Positions 35,529-45,491 of a stretch of 64,000 nucleotides of DNA are shown here, one piece after another; the stretch's first letter is position 1, and every line of letters begins with the position of its first letter. The notes below the pieces were generated by a model. The model had not been told where the DNA came from, did no database searches, and worked only from the letters and a program-made list of their open reading frames with translations. The position numbers were made by a program, and so were the translations under genes. Source of the DNA: Wolinella succinogenes DSM 1740 (GTDB lineage: Bacteria; Campylobacterota; Campylobacteria; Campylobacterales; Helicobacteraceae); NCBI RefSeq assembly GCF_000196135.1, contig NC_005090.1, positions 506,001 to 570,000 of the forward strand, read 5' to 3'.

Positions 35529-37372
35529 TTGCGCTCTCCGTTGGTGATGGTGCGGAGGTAGCCATTTTCGCTCAGCATCACATAGAGCTGACCCAGCACC
35601 TCTTTGCGCGTCTCATCATCAATAAGCTCCGAATCCTCAATTCTCTGCTTGAGGCGGCGCTCAATCTCCTTGGTGTCATAGTCTAGGTCATCAAGTACAT
35701 CTAGAATCGTCTGCGCCTCCAAGAGGTTGGTGACGGAGTGAGTGCCGTCCTCTTCAAATTCTACGCTTAGCTCGGTGGGGTGAGTGAAGAGGTTGTGACG
35801 CATCCCAAGCACCTCTTGGTAGGCTCCCACGAGAAAGAATCCAAGAAAATACTCTTCTGTGGTCACATCCACATCATGCAAAAAGAGCGGCTTGTTAAGG
35901 TCAAAGCCGATCTCCCCATCGCTATCGCAGGTGATATCCCAAAGACTCGCTGAGCGTGTGGGGCGTTTGTTAAGGCGATCTAGTGGCATCACGGGGAAGC
36001 TCTGTTCCAAGCCCCAATAATCCGGGAGACTTTGGAAAAAGGAGCAATTGAGCAAGTAGCGCTCTTGGACCTGCTCTTGGATACGAATGATGTCGCTGTG
36101 ATTCTTGTGTTTGAGAATCTTAATCACCTTTTTGATGATGAGGTGAACCAAAATCTCCGTGTTGCTCCGATCTTGAAGGTCGATATAGCCAAGATCAAAA
36201 AGAGTGAGGAGCGATTCCATGTGATCAAGACTATCATGCAGATATTCAATCGCATATTTCTCGTTCACTGTGTTGTAGAGCTCGTTGAGTTCTTCGATGA
36301 GCTGGGGATTCTTGTCCTTGAGGTGGAGCGCTTTCTCATCGTATTCTTGGGAGAAGAGCTCTAGCACAGGAGCCACAAGAAGTGCATGGCTAGCGGCGAT
36401 GTAGCGCCCTGATTCGATATAAATGTCAGGTTCGGGCTCTTTTTTGTTTTTGGCAATCTCTTTGAGCGAGAAGACCACATCTCCTGCGAATTCATCCAAT
36501 GTGTAGTTTCGGTTAGGCGAGCCTTCATGCTGGGTGTATTCGACAGCCAATCCTCCGCCAATATTGACGCTTTTGAGATTCTTTGCTCCCATCTTGCGAA
36601 GCTCAGCATAGATGTTGCCCGCCTCTCTCATCGCTTTTTTGAGCGGGGAGATATCGCTAATTTGCGAACCAATGTGAAAGTGAATCATGGTGAATTTTTC
36701 GATGAGCTTGTGCTTCTCTAGGAGGCGGATTCCCTCCAAGAGCTCCGTGGAGGTGAGGCCAAACTTGGAGTTGATTCCACCGCTTTTTGCCCAAATACCA
36801 ATCCCGCTACTGTGAAGTCGGATACGCAGACCAATATTGGGGCAGGGTTTTCCCATCTCTTCGGCCACCTCAATGATTGTCTCTAGCTCATTGAGCCCCT
36901 CGATTGTCAAGGTGATCTCGTGCCCCATATTGGCGGCGATGAAACCAAGTGAGATCATCTCCTTGTCTTTAAAGCCATTGACAGTGATGGGTGAGCCTTT
37001 GTTGGTGTAGGCCATCGCGATGATGAGCTCCGCCTTGCTGCCCGCCTCAAGACCATAGCAACGATTCTGTGAAAGCTCCACAAGGGGGAGGACAAAATTG
37101 GGAAACTGATTGACCTTCAAAGGAAATACCGCTTTGAACTGCCCTTTGTAGTGGTATTGCTTGATGGAGGTTTCAAAGTGGGTGAAAATCTTATCGACCT
37201 GCTTTTTGATTAGATGGGGAAATCGGAGCAGCAGAGGCCCTCGATAGCCCTCTTCCCGAACCTTTTTGACAATATCAATGATGGCGGGCTTGGTTTTGTA
37301 GTTGATTTTGACCTGTCCGTCTTCAATAATAAAGTCATTGTCCGACCAGAAGTTTATTCCATAATCGACCAT
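35525..37372 (-). CDS. speA: Biosynthetic arginine decarboxylase SpeA
   Basis: PLP enzyme that makes agmatine from arginine for polyamine synthesis. 615 residues. FPLKVNQ at about 84-90 holds the PLP lysine (Lys86). The glycine loop SVNIGGGLAVEY and the C-terminal CDSDGEIGFD segment with the catalytic Cys are seen. Start ATG 37372. An inverted repeat sits at its -10 region. Confidence 0.95.
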   Translation of the reverse strand: MVDYGINFWSDNDFIIEDGQVKINYKTKPAIIDIVKKVREEGYRGPLLLRFPHLIKKQVDKIFTHFETSIKQYHYKGQFKAVFPLKVNQFPNFVLPLVELSQNRCYGLEAGSKAELIIAMAYTNKGSPITVNGFKDKEMISLGFIAANMGHEITLTIEGLNELETIIEVAEEMGKPCPNIGLRIRLHSSGIGIWAKSGGINSKFGLTSTELLEGIRLLEKHKLIEKFTMIHFHIGSQISDISPLKKAMREAGNIYAELRKMGAKNLKSVNIGGGLAVEYTQHEGSPNRNYTLDEFAGDVVFSLKEIAKNKKEPEPDIYIESGRYIAASHALLVAPVLELFSQEYDEKALHLKDKNPQLIEELNELYNTVNEKYAIEYLHDSLDHMESLLTLFDLGYIDLQDRSNTEILVHLIIKKVIKILKHKNHSDIIRIQEQVQERYLLNCSFFQSLPDYWGLEQSFPVMPLDRLNKRPTRSASLWDITCDSDGEIGFDLNKPLFLHDVDVTTEEYFLGFFLVGAYQEVLGMRHNLFTHPTELSVEFEEDGTHSVTNLLEAQTILDVLDDLDYDTKEIERRLKQRIEDSELIDDETRKEVLGQLYVMLSENGYLRTITNGERK

Positions 37373-37401
37373 GCGTGTCCTTGAGGGGAGATGGAGTCTT
37401 A

Positions 37402-37425
37402 AAAAGTGCGAATTATAGCACTTTT
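37402..37425. promoter_or_regulatory. Inverted repeat over the speA promoter
   Basis: AAAAGTGC / GCACTTTT, perfect 8-bp arms around an 8-base spacer that contains the minus-strand -10 box. It could be an operator, or a hairpin in transcripts from a farther start. Confidence 0.45.
37412..37417 (-). promoter_or_regulatory. Candidate extended -10 (TGCTATAAT) for speA-cysE
   Basis: Perfect TATAAT with an upstream TGC on the minus strand, 40 bp before the speA start. A second possible box, TACAAT in GATACAATAA at 37438-37443, lies farther upstream. Confidence 0.5.
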
Positions 37426-37473
37426 ATGTTAGCATTTATTGTATCAAATCGCCAAAAAGAGAGTGCCTAAAAG

Positions 37474-37896
37474 ATGATCGATTTTGACAACCAAACCGAC
37501 ACCAATCTAGACATCACGCTTTTGGAATCCATCGCCACTTTTTTGTCTCCAAGAGAGGTGGAGTTGATTCTGCTTGATGATGAAGCGATGCGTAAGATCA
37601 ACCAAGAGCATCGGGGGATAGATAAGAGCACCGATGTGCTCTCTTTCCCCCTAGAGGGGGGTGATTTTCTTCCCTTGGGTTCGATACTCCTCTCTATTGA
37701 TCGAGTGAGGGCGGAAGCAGAGCTGCGGGGTCACTCGATCGAGGCGGAAGCGGCGCTCCTTTTTATTCATGGGATGCTTCATCTCTTGGGGTATGACCAT
37801 GAGTATGATCAGGGCGAACAGCGTTTCAAAGAGGAGGAGCTCATCACGCGCTTTGGGTTGCCTTCTAGCTTGATTGTGAGGACAGAGGAATTGTAA
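37474..37896 (+). CDS. ybeY: Endoribonuclease YbeY
   Basis: Zinc endoribonuclease for 16S rRNA processing and ribosome quality control. 140 residues, a little short for the family. The metal motif HGMLHLLGYDH at 99-109 supplies His99, His103 and His109. STDVLSFPL is the second conserved segment. Stands alone between the divergent speA and the DUF411 gene. Confidence 0.95.
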   Translation: MIDFDNQTDTNLDITLLESIATFLSPREVELILLDDEAMRKINQEHRGIDKSTDVLSFPLEGGDFLPLGSILLSIDRVRAEAELRGHSIEAEAALLFIHGMLHLLGYDHEYDQGEQRFKEEELITRFGLPSSLIVRTEEL

Positions 37897-37965
37897 AGCG
37901 ATTCCACGCCTTTTGCACGATTGAATCATTACCATGGGGGAAATTTATCGCTAAGGATGGAACCC

Positions 37966-38403
37966 ATGTTAAGAATCGGACTTCTCGCGCTCACTCTTGC
38001 GGGCGGACTCTATGCTCAAACTCCTCTTCATATGTACAAAAGCCCCTCTTGTGGTTGTTGTGGACTATGGGGAGGACACATGGAGAAAAATGGCTTCACC
38101 CTCAAAGAGACCAAGACCAACAACCTCTATGAGGTGAAAATCAAAGCCAAAGTGCCCTTGGAGCTGGCGAGTTGCCATACGGCTTTTGTGGAGGGGTATA
38201 TCATCGAAGGGCATGTTCCTGCGGAGGCCGTGAAAGAACTGCTCGCCAAAAGGCCTGAGGGGATTATCGGGATTGCGGTGCCGGGGATGCCTCTAGGAAG
38301 TCCTGGAATGGAGCAGGGCGATGTGAAAGATGACTATGATGTGATCGCTTTTGATGCCAAAGGAAATCAGACTCTTTTTAAAAGTTATCGTTTTAGTCGC
38401 TAA
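37966..38403 (+). CDS. Exported DUF411 metal-binding protein
   Basis: 145 residues with a signal peptide (MLRIGLLALTLAGGLYAQ). The mature start LHMYKSPSCGCCGLWGGHM carries the CGCC metal motif of DUF411, and SCHTAFVEGYIIEGHVPAEA is its second signature. Family members are linked to copper or other metal resistance. ATG 37966 is preferred because AAGGATGG is well spaced; ATG 37957 is too close to it. Confidence 0.85.
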   Translation: MLRIGLLALTLAGGLYAQTPLHMYKSPSCGCCGLWGGHMEKNGFTLKETKTNNLYEVKIKAKVPLELASCHTAFVEGYIIEGHVPAEAVKELLAKRPEGIIGIAVPGMPLGSPGMEQGDVKDDYDVIAFDAKGNQTLFKSYRFSR

Positions 38404-38406
38404 GGC

Positions 38407-39093
38407 TCATTCAGGAAGACGCCAGAGAATCTCGCGCTCTCCCTGAACTTTTAAAATCTCATTGGTCTTAGAGAAGTGCCCATTCCCAAAGTATCGATTC
38501 CCTGCTAGGGGCGAGGGGTGGGCTGATTCTAAAATCGTGTGTTTTGTAGAGTCAATCAGAACCCTCTTTTCTCTAGCGAAATTCCCCCAAAGCAGAAAAA
38601 CCACCCCCTTTTTCTTTCTAGAGAGAGCAGAGATGGCGGCATCGGTGAAGGTTTGCCAGCCAAACTTTTGGTGCGATCCTGCTTTGCCCTGTTCCACGCT
38701 TAGAATGGCATTGAGCATGAAGACGCCCTGTTTAGCCCAAGAGGTGAGATCGCCATGCTTGGCTGGAGGAATCCCAAGGTCTCGCTCTAACTCTTTATAG
38801 ACATTGCGGAGCGAGGCGGGGAGGGCAACTCCTTTAGGCACGGAGAAGCAGAGCCCCATGGCTTGATGGGGAGCGTGATAGGGATCTTGGCCCAAGATGA
38901 CCGCTTTGACCTGATCAAAAGGGGTGAGGTTAAAGGCGTTGAAAAGGAGCGGAGCGGGTGGATAGAGGATCGCCCCGCTGCTCTTGGCTTGAAGGTATGA
39001 TTCTCGGATGGAATCAAAATAGGGTTTGGTAAATTCCTCTTTCAAGACCTCTTTCCATGAGGGCTCAATCTTGATTCGCTCCAAATCCGCCAT
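38407..39093 (-). CDS. ung: Uracil-DNA glycosylase
   Basis: Removes uracil from DNA. 228 residues, family-1 UDG. Water-activating motif GQDPYH at 68-73 and the minor-groove loop HPSPLAG from 192. ATG 39093 is used; a TTG two codons earlier is also possible. Last gene of a leuC-gatC-ung minus-strand run. Confidence 0.96.
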   Translation of the reverse strand: MADLERIKIEPSWKEVLKEEFTKPYFDSIRESYLQAKSSGAILYPPAPLLFNAFNLTPFDQVKAVILGQDPYHAPHQAMGLCFSVPKGVALPASLRNVYKELERDLGIPPAKHGDLTSWAKQGVFMLNAILSVEQGKAGSHQKFGWQTFTDAAISALSRKKKGVVFLLWGNFAREKRVLIDSTKHTILESAHPSPLAGNRYFGNGHFSKTNEILKVQGEREILWRLPE

Positions 39094-39104
39094 AATCAAA
39101 AGGG

Positions 39105-39395
39105 CTATTCAATGATTTTAGGAACGATAAAGTAGTTCTCAGCGCTTTGAGGAGCGTGCTTGAGAATGAGGGCGGGAATCTCTTCGTCATTCATAGGGGT
39201 ATCTTCTCTCATGGGTGTTTTCCCCTCTAGGGTCGTGAAGGTCGCCTCTAGACCCTCAACCTCTAGCGAGTTGAGGTTCTCGACGAAGTTCACGATCTCT
39301 CCAAGCTCAGCCTTGATGGATTCCTTTTTCTCTTCGGGCACCTCAATCATCGCGAGGCTCTCTAGGCGCGCTAGAAGCTTATCATCGATTTGCAT
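39105..39395 (-). CDS. gatC: Asp/Glu-tRNA amidotransferase subunit GatC
   Basis: Small subunit of the GatCAB complex that makes Gln-tRNA and Asn-tRNA by transamidation. 96 residues. The conserved N-terminal LARLESLAMIEVPEEKK and VENLNSLEVEGLEAT are present, and the C-terminal belt has APQSAENYFIVPKIIE. gatA and gatB are not in the window, which is common in this group. Confidence 0.92.
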   Translation of the reverse strand: MQIDDKLLARLESLAMIEVPEEKKESIKAELGEIVNFVENLNSLEVEGLEATFTTLEGKTPMREDTPMNDEEIPALILKHAPQSAENYFIVPKIIE

Positions 39396-39405
39396 CCTCT
39401 CTCCT

Positions 39406-40674
39406 TTATAGTTTTCTTGGGTCGGTGATTTTGCCCTTTAGGGCGCTAGCCGCAGCTACGGCGGAGTTGGCGAGATAGACCTCGGAGCTTCTAGCACCCA
39501 TTCGGCCGACAAAGTTTCGGTTGGTGGTGGAGACACATCGTTCGTTGTCTCCAAGGATTCCCATGTAGCCGCCAAGGCAAGCGCCACAGGTGGGGTTGCT
39601 AATAAGCGCACCCGCTTCTAGGAGGGTGTCGATGAGTCCCTCTTGGTGGGCGTCTTTGTAAATTTGTTGGGTTCCTGGGGTGATGATGAGGCGCACATCG
39701 GGATGGACGCGCTTGCCTTTGAGGATTTGAGCGGCGATTCGAAGGTCGCTTAGGCGGCCGTTGGTGCAGCTTCCGATGAAGGCTTGATCGATTTTGAGGT
39801 CATCTTTGACCGCTTGGGAGATGCTTTTGCCATTGCTAGGGAGAAAGGGATAGGCGATCACGGGCTCTAGTTTCTCTACATCAATCTCAATCGTCTGCTC
39901 ATAGAGGGCATCCGCATCCGCCTGATAGTATTTAGGTTCAGCTCGGAGGGATTTTCTTGAGGCAAGGAACTCTTTGGTGATGGAATCAGCAGCGATAATG
40001 CCATTTTTGGCTCCCGCTTCAATCGCCATATTGCAAAGAGAGAATCGATCATCCATGCTGAGCTGCTCGATGGTGTCACCTTGGAATTCTAAAGCCTTGT
40101 AGAGGGCTCCATCCACGCCGATTTGGCGGATGATCTCCAGGATGAGATCTTTGCCATAGACATGCTCTTGGAGCTTGCCTTTAAAGACCACGCGGATGCT
40201 TGGGGGTACCTTGAACCAGTTTTTTCCCGTGATCATGGCGTAGGCAAGATCGGTGCTTCCCATACCCGTGGCAAAGGCGCCAAGAGCACCGTGTGTACAG
40301 GTGTGAGAATCGGCCCCAATAATCACATCGCCAGGGAGTACCAACCCTTTTTCGGGGAGGATGGCGTGTTCGATTCCCATATCGCGCTCATCAAAATAGT
40401 GTTTTAGCTGATGCTTTTTGGCAAAATCTCGGCTGATTCGCGCTTGATTGGCGCTAGCGATATCCTTGGCGGGGATGAAGTGATCCATGACAATGCAAAA
40501 TCCATCAGGATTAGCGAGCTTTGTTGCGCCGCTCTCCTCAAAAGCGCGAATAGAGAGGGGCGTGGTGATGTCGTTTCCTATGACCATATCAATAGGCGAT
40601 TCGATGATTTCGCCCGCGCTCACCTGCTTATTGGTGTGCGCAGAAAAAATTTTCTCGGTGAGAGTCTGTCCCAT
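39406..40674 (-). CDS. leuC: 3-isopropylmalate dehydratase large subunit (LeuC)
   Basis: Aconitase-family enzyme of leucine synthesis. 422 residues, the shorter HACN-type form. GADSHTCTHGALGAFATGMG is the first cysteine motif, and NPTCGACLGG near the C-terminus gives two more [4Fe-4S] ligands. ATG 40674 is chosen because AAGGA precedes it; the longer frame adds seven residues without a ribosome site. leuD is not nearby. A homoaconitase role cannot be excluded. Confidence 0.9.
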   Translation of the reverse strand: MGQTLTEKIFSAHTNKQVSAGEIIESPIDMVIGNDITTPLSIRAFEESGATKLANPDGFCIVMDHFIPAKDIASANQARISRDFAKKHQLKHYFDERDMGIEHAILPEKGLVLPGDVIIGADSHTCTHGALGAFATGMGSTDLAYAMITGKNWFKVPPSIRVVFKGKLQEHVYGKDLILEIIRQIGVDGALYKALEFQGDTIEQLSMDDRFSLCNMAIEAGAKNGIIAADSITKEFLASRKSLRAEPKYYQADADALYEQTIEIDVEKLEPVIAYPFLPSNGKSISQAVKDDLKIDQAFIGSCTNGRLSDLRIAAQILKGKRVHPDVRLIITPGTQQIYKDAHQEGLIDTLLEAGALISNPTCGACLGGYMGILGDNERCVSTTNRNFVGRMGARSSEVYLANSAVAAASALKGKITDPRKL

Positions 40675-40752
40675 GAGCGTCCTTGTTAGAGCCAAAATAT
40701 GGCGCCAATGTTACAGAGTTCTTCGTTAAAAGTTGATAATAATCAAGAATGA

Positions 40753-41140
<388 letters not shown>

Positions 41141-41142
<2 letters not shown>

Positions 41143-41165
41143 GGCGAGGAGGATCTCCTCACCTC
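41141..41165 (+). terminator. Hairpin after glnB
   Basis: GAGGCGAGGAG / CTCCTCACCTC with loop GAT; ten of eleven pairs match (one C-A). It begins at the stop codon of glnB. No T-run follows directly. Confidence 0.5.
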
Positions 41166-41191
41166 TAAACTCCCCCCAAGTTAGACTAAAG

Positions 41192-41197
41192 TAGAAT
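41192..41197 (+). promoter_or_regulatory. Candidate -10 element (TAGAAT) for tkt
   Basis: TAGAAT 54 bp before the tkt ATG, in the 109-bp gap after glnB. Five of six bases match the -10 consensus. Confidence 0.33.
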
Positions 41198-41251
41198 CCC
41201 CCAAATCATATTCCATATCCACAACCCACACCAATAAGAGAGAATTTCACG

Positions 41252-43207
41252 ATGAATGCACTCCTTCAAGAGCAAGACCTGCCTGTTTTAGAGTTGATGG
41301 CCAAGACCGTCCGATTCCTCGCTGCCGATATGGTTCAAGCTGCCAATAGCGGGCATCCCGGAGCCCCCATGGGATTGGCCGATGTGGTGAGCGTCCTCTC
41401 CTTTCACCTGCGCCACTCTCCTAAAAATCCCCAGTGGCTCAATCGCGATCGTCTCGTCTTTAGCGGGGGTCATGCAAGTGCGATGATCTATTCGCTCCTC
41501 CATCTTTGGGGCTATGATCTGCCCCTAGAGGAGCTCAAGCGATTTCGCCAAAAAGATTCCAAGACGCCCGGTCACCCTGAGTTTGGACATACAGCGGGTG
41601 TAGAGATCACCACGGGACCTCTAGGGCAGGGCGTGGCCAATGCAGTGGGCTTTGCAATGGCGTCTAAATATGCCGCTCACCTGCTCAATAGCGAAGAAAC
41701 AACGCTCATTGATCATAAGGTCTATTGTCTTTGTGGTGATGGAGATTTGGAGGAGGGAATCAGCTATGAGGCCTGCTCTCTAGCGGGACACCACCAATTG
41801 GACAATTTGATTCTCATTTATGATTCTAACAATATCACCATTGAGGGCGAGCTCTCTTTGGCCTTTAGCGAAGATGTGAAGGGGCGATTTGAGGCGCAAG
41901 GATGGGAGGTCTTTGAGGTGTGCGGTCATGACGTTTTGGCGATTCATAAAGTGTTTAGCGAGGCCAAGCGAGCGGATAAACCTGTGCTCATCATCGCCAA
42001 GACTACGATTGCTAAAGGGTGCAAGACAATGGAGGGGTATGCTAAAACGCATGGAGCACCCCTAGGCGAGGAGGAGATTCGTGCCTCTAAGGAGAAAAAC
42101 GGCTTTGACCCAAGCGAGAAGTTCTATATCCCTGAGGCGGCTCTTTTGCGTTTTAGGAATGCTCTTGAGATGGGGGAGACGATGGAGAATCTCTGGAATG
42201 AGAAACTCCAAAAGGCCCCAAAAGAGAAGAAACAACTCCTTGAGCAGCTCCTCTCCCCTGATTTCTCGGCGGTCGATTTCCCCGTTTTTGAAGAGGGCAA
42301 AAAGATCGCCACGCGAAGTAGCAATGGAGAGATTCTCAATCGCCTCTCTAGTGCTCTTCCGGGCTTTATCGGGGGGAGTGCTGATCTAGCCCCCTCTAAC
42401 AACACCGACCTTAAAGGGGCGGGCAACTTCCCTATGGGGAAAAATTTCCACTTTGGAATCAGGGAGCACTCTATGGCGGCGATCACTAATGCGATTGCCA
42501 ATTATGGGCTCTTTATGCCTTTTTGCGCGACCTTTTTTGTCTTTAGCGACTACATGGCGCCCTCAGTGAGGGTCGCCTCCATCATGGGTGCGAAAAATTA
42601 CTTCATTTGGACGCACGATAGCATCGGCGTAGGCGAAGATGGAGCGACTCACCAGCCTATTGAGCAGCTCACCCACTTCCGTGCCATGCCTGGACTCTAT
42701 CTCTTTAGACCCGCTGATGCCAATGAAAATGTCGCCTGCTGGCAGGTCGCCCTCCGCCTCAAAGCCCCTTGCGCCTTCGTCCTCTCCAGGCAGAATCTCC
42801 CCGTGCTTCCAAGGGTTGAGAGTGAGAAAGTGGCCAAGGGAGCCTACACGATTAGGGCGTGTGAAAATCCAGCGATCGTGCTTCTAGCCACGGGTAGCGA
42901 GGTCTCTCTTGCTCTGGAGACGGCGGAAGTTTTGGCCAAAGAGGGGGTGAGTGTTAATGTGGTGAGCGCCCCTTGCTTTGATCTTTTGGTCGCACAGGAT
43001 AAGCGCTATCTCCGCTCCCTCTTTCCTGAAGGAGCCAAGGTGATCGCCATCGAGGCCTCTAGGGGATTGGAGTGGTATCGTTTTGCGGATGAGGTGATAG
43101 GAATGGATAGCTTTGGCGCTTCAGCCCCTGGGGATGAGCTTTTTGCACACTTTGGATTCACAGTGGAGAATCTTCTCTCCAAAGCCAAAGAGCTTTTGGG
43201 ACGCTAA
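41252..43207 (+). CDS. tkt: Transketolase
   Basis: Thiamine-diphosphate enzyme of the pentose phosphate pathway. 651 residues. Cofactor motif GDGDLEEGISYEA (GDG...N-type), GHPGAPMGLAD near the N-terminus and a transketolase signature GEDGATHQPIEQL in the pyrimidine domain. Ends four bases before the AddB-like start. Confidence 0.96.
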   Translation: MNALLQEQDLPVLELMAKTVRFLAADMVQAANSGHPGAPMGLADVVSVLSFHLRHSPKNPQWLNRDRLVFSGGHASAMIYSLLHLWGYDLPLEELKRFRQKDSKTPGHPEFGHTAGVEITTGPLGQGVANAVGFAMASKYAAHLLNSEETTLIDHKVYCLCGDGDLEEGISYEACSLAGHHQLDNLILIYDSNNITIEGELSLAFSEDVKGRFEAQGWEVFEVCGHDVLAIHKVFSEAKRADKPVLIIAKTTIAKGCKTMEGYAKTHGAPLGEEEIRASKEKNGFDPSEKFYIPEAALLRFRNALEMGETMENLWNEKLQKAPKEKKQLLEQLLSPDFSAVDFPVFEEGKKIATRSSNGEILNRLSSALPGFIGGSADLAPSNNTDLKGAGNFPMGKNFHFGIREHSMAAITNAIANYGLFMPFCATFFVFSDYMAPSVRVASIMGAKNYFIWTHDSIGVGEDGATHQPIEQLTHFRAMPGLYLFRPADANENVACWQVALRLKAPCAFVLSRQNLPVLPRVESEKVAKGAYTIRACENPAIVLLATGSEVSLALETAEVLAKEGVSVNVVSAPCFDLLVAQDKRYLRSLFPEGAKVIAIEASRGLEWYRFADEVIGMDSFGASAPGDELFAHFGFTVENLLSKAKELLGR

Positions 43208-43211
43208 AAGC

Positions 43212-45491
43212 GTGCTAGAGAGGCCGACTCTTTATCTCTTCTCCACGGGGAGGGCGCTAGAGGGATTTTATCGAGCGCAGGATGAGGGCTTTTTGCCCTA
43301 TGCGATGACCTTTGAAGGGTTTCTCTCTACGATTAGACTTTTTCCTCAAAAAAAGCGCCTCCCCTCCTCTTTGCGCCCTCTTTTTCTCTCCATTGCCGCC
43401 TCCAAGGTCGAGGTGGAACGCCTCGGATTTGAATCAAACTTCCTCTCTTTTTTGGAGAACTCCCCCTTTTTCCTCTCCTTTTTTGATGAGCTCGCCTCCG
43501 TGGGAGTCTCTTTGCCCTCGCTCGCCTCCTTTGATGTTTATGATGAGTATGGAGATCACCTTGGGGTTTTAGAGCGTCTTTTGGAGGCCTACAAGAGCGA
43601 GCTTGAAGGGTTTGGCTACATTGATGAAGCACTCTTTGAGGCAGAATTTTACGAGGAGTTTGTGCGGGGGTATGGAGAGATTCGATTCCTGGTGGAGGGT
43701 TTTTTGAGTCTCAAAGAGATGGAGCTCTTAAACCAAGTCGCCTCAATCACCCCTTTGGTGGTCACCTTGGAGATTGATGGCTACAACCTTGACTACTATC
43801 GCCGTTTGGGGATGACCAAAGAGGAGCTGGAGCGAAATTATCGCTATGAGATAGAGTGGGGGAGCCAGATGATTCTCTCTAAAAAAGCCCTCCCGCCTCT
43901 TGGAAGTGTGAATGCTTATGCTTTTGGGTCGCGGCTGGATCAAGTGGCGCTCGTGCTAGAGAGAATCCATACTTGGGTGAATGAAGGAATCGAGCCTGAG
44001 AGAATCGCCATCATCCTGCCTGATGAGCGATTCGCCGACTATCTTCGACTCTTTGATAAAGAGCGCAACTTCAACTACGCGATGGGAGAGCGTTTCAGCG
44101 ATTCTTCTCTCTTTCTCTCTCTCCAAAAAGAGATCGAGCGCCTCGAATCTCTCCCGCCTCCCGCCTCTCTTTTGGAGCTCTCCCCTTTGGGATTGGAGGC
44201 GCTTAGAGCGTTTACGCTTGAGCTTGAGAGCCAAGGAGAGATCGAAGCCTCTAGATTGCTACAAGAGGGAATCACTCTTTTAGCCCCCTTGGAGAGAATC
44301 CTAGAGAATCGCCCTCCTTCAGAGATACTCCGCCTTCTGCTCAAAGAGTTTGCCACAAGAAGAATCGATGATGTGGGCGGGGGAAGAATCCGTGTCATGG
44401 GGATTTTGGAGACGAGAGGATTGAATTTTGATCGCGTGGTGGTGGTCGATTTTAATGAGGGGCTCATTCCAAAGCCCAGCGACAAAGACCTCTTTCTAAA
44501 CTCCTCCATCCGCGCCAAGTGCCATCTTCCCACCCGCTTAGAACGGGAAAATCTCCAAAAGCACTACTACCTCTCCCTTCTGCGCCGCGCCAAAGAGAGC
44601 GTGTTGGCTTTTGTGAGCAACGAACAAAATGAGCCCTCTAGGATGCTTTTAGAGCTTCAAACCCCGATTTTTTCAGGCAAAGAGCTTTATGAGCGCACGC
44701 TCTTTGGGGCTCCCAGAGAACATAAGGGTTTTGTGGAGGAGATCATCGATTCGATTCCGTGGGAGAGGGAGCGCTTCTCTCACTCTAGGCTTCAGAGCTT
44801 TCTTTTGTGCAAGCGCCAATACTACTATCGCTACATCCGAGGCTACAGCCAAAGAGAAGAGGAGAATGAAAGTGCTTGGCTAGGAAAGACGGTGCATCGG
44901 TGGCTCAAAGAGAGCTTTGATCCATCCATTTCCCAAAAAAAGAGGCGTGAACATTTTCTCTCACTCCTTCAAAAGGAGCGATTCCCCAGTGCGAAACTCG
45001 CTTTTGAGGCGAGAGCCACCGCTAAAAAGATGGAGCGATTCTTTGAACGCGAAAAGGAGCGTGCTAAAGAGGGGGCCCAACCCCTTTGGCTAGAGGAGCG
45101 CGTGGAGTTTGAGGTGGAGGGGATAGATTTTGTGGGTTTTATCGATCGAGTGGATCGAGTGGGTGAGGAGTATTGGATATTAGACTACAAGCTCAAAAAA
45201 GCTCTCAAGGTTGACAAAGAGCGCGACTTAGAGAAGACGAGCGACTTTCAGTTTGCCCTCTACGCCCAAGCCCTCCGCCAAAGAGTTGGAGGGGCGGTGG
45301 CGATTCGCGCCTTTTATTATGATCTATTTAAAGGCACGCTTGAAGAGGAGGAGTATCTAGAGGAGAAGATCGCTCTGCTCCCCTTGCGCCTAGCTAGGCT
45401 AAAGGAGAAGAATCTCTCCTTTGAGCTTTGCGAAGATGCAAGAGTGTGTCGCTATTGCGCCTATGCCGCTATTTGCGACCGAGAAGATTAA
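43212..45491 (+). CDS. AddB-like PD-(D/E)XK nuclease, recombination repair
   Basis: 759 residues. It resembles AddB of Campylobacterota AddAB, which processes double-strand breaks. The middle has helicase-like remnants (GILETRGLNFDRVVVVDFNEGLIP) but no P-loop. The C-terminus is a RecB-type nuclease: DRVDRV and then YWILDYKLKK give the catalytic Asp and DYK. CEDARVCRYCAYAAIC with an earlier Cys (LLCKRQYYYRY) fits an iron-sulfur cluster. GTG 43212 is chosen just after the tkt stop; the longer frame lies within tkt. AddA is not in the window. Confidence 0.78.
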   Translation: MLERPTLYLFSTGRALEGFYRAQDEGFLPYAMTFEGFLSTIRLFPQKKRLPSSLRPLFLSIAASKVEVERLGFESNFLSFLENSPFFLSFFDELASVGVSLPSLASFDVYDEYGDHLGVLERLLEAYKSELEGFGYIDEALFEAEFYEEFVRGYGEIRFLVEGFLSLKEMELLNQVASITPLVVTLEIDGYNLDYYRRLGMTKEELERNYRYEIEWGSQMILSKKALPPLGSVNAYAFGSRLDQVALVLERIHTWVNEGIEPERIAIILPDERFADYLRLFDKERNFNYAMGERFSDSSLFLSLQKEIERLESLPPPASLLELSPLGLEALRAFTLELESQGEIEASRLLQEGITLLAPLERILENRPPSEILRLLLKEFATRRIDDVGGGRIRVMGILETRGLNFDRVVVVDFNEGLIPKPSDKDLFLNSSIRAKCHLPTRLERENLQKHYYLSLLRRAKESVLAFVSNEQNEPSRMLLELQTPIFSGKELYERTLFGAPREHKGFVEEIIDSIPWERERFSHSRLQSFLLCKRQYYYRYIRGYSQREEENESAWLGKTVHRWLKESFDPSISQKKRREHFLSLLQKERFPSAKLAFEARATAKKMERFFEREKERAKEGAQPLWLEERVEFEVEGIDFVGFIDRVDRVGEEYWILDYKLKKALKVDKERDLEKTSDFQFALYAQALRQRVGGAVAIRAFYYDLFKGTLEEEEYLEEKIALLPLRLARLKEKNLSFELCEDARVCRYCAYAAICDRED

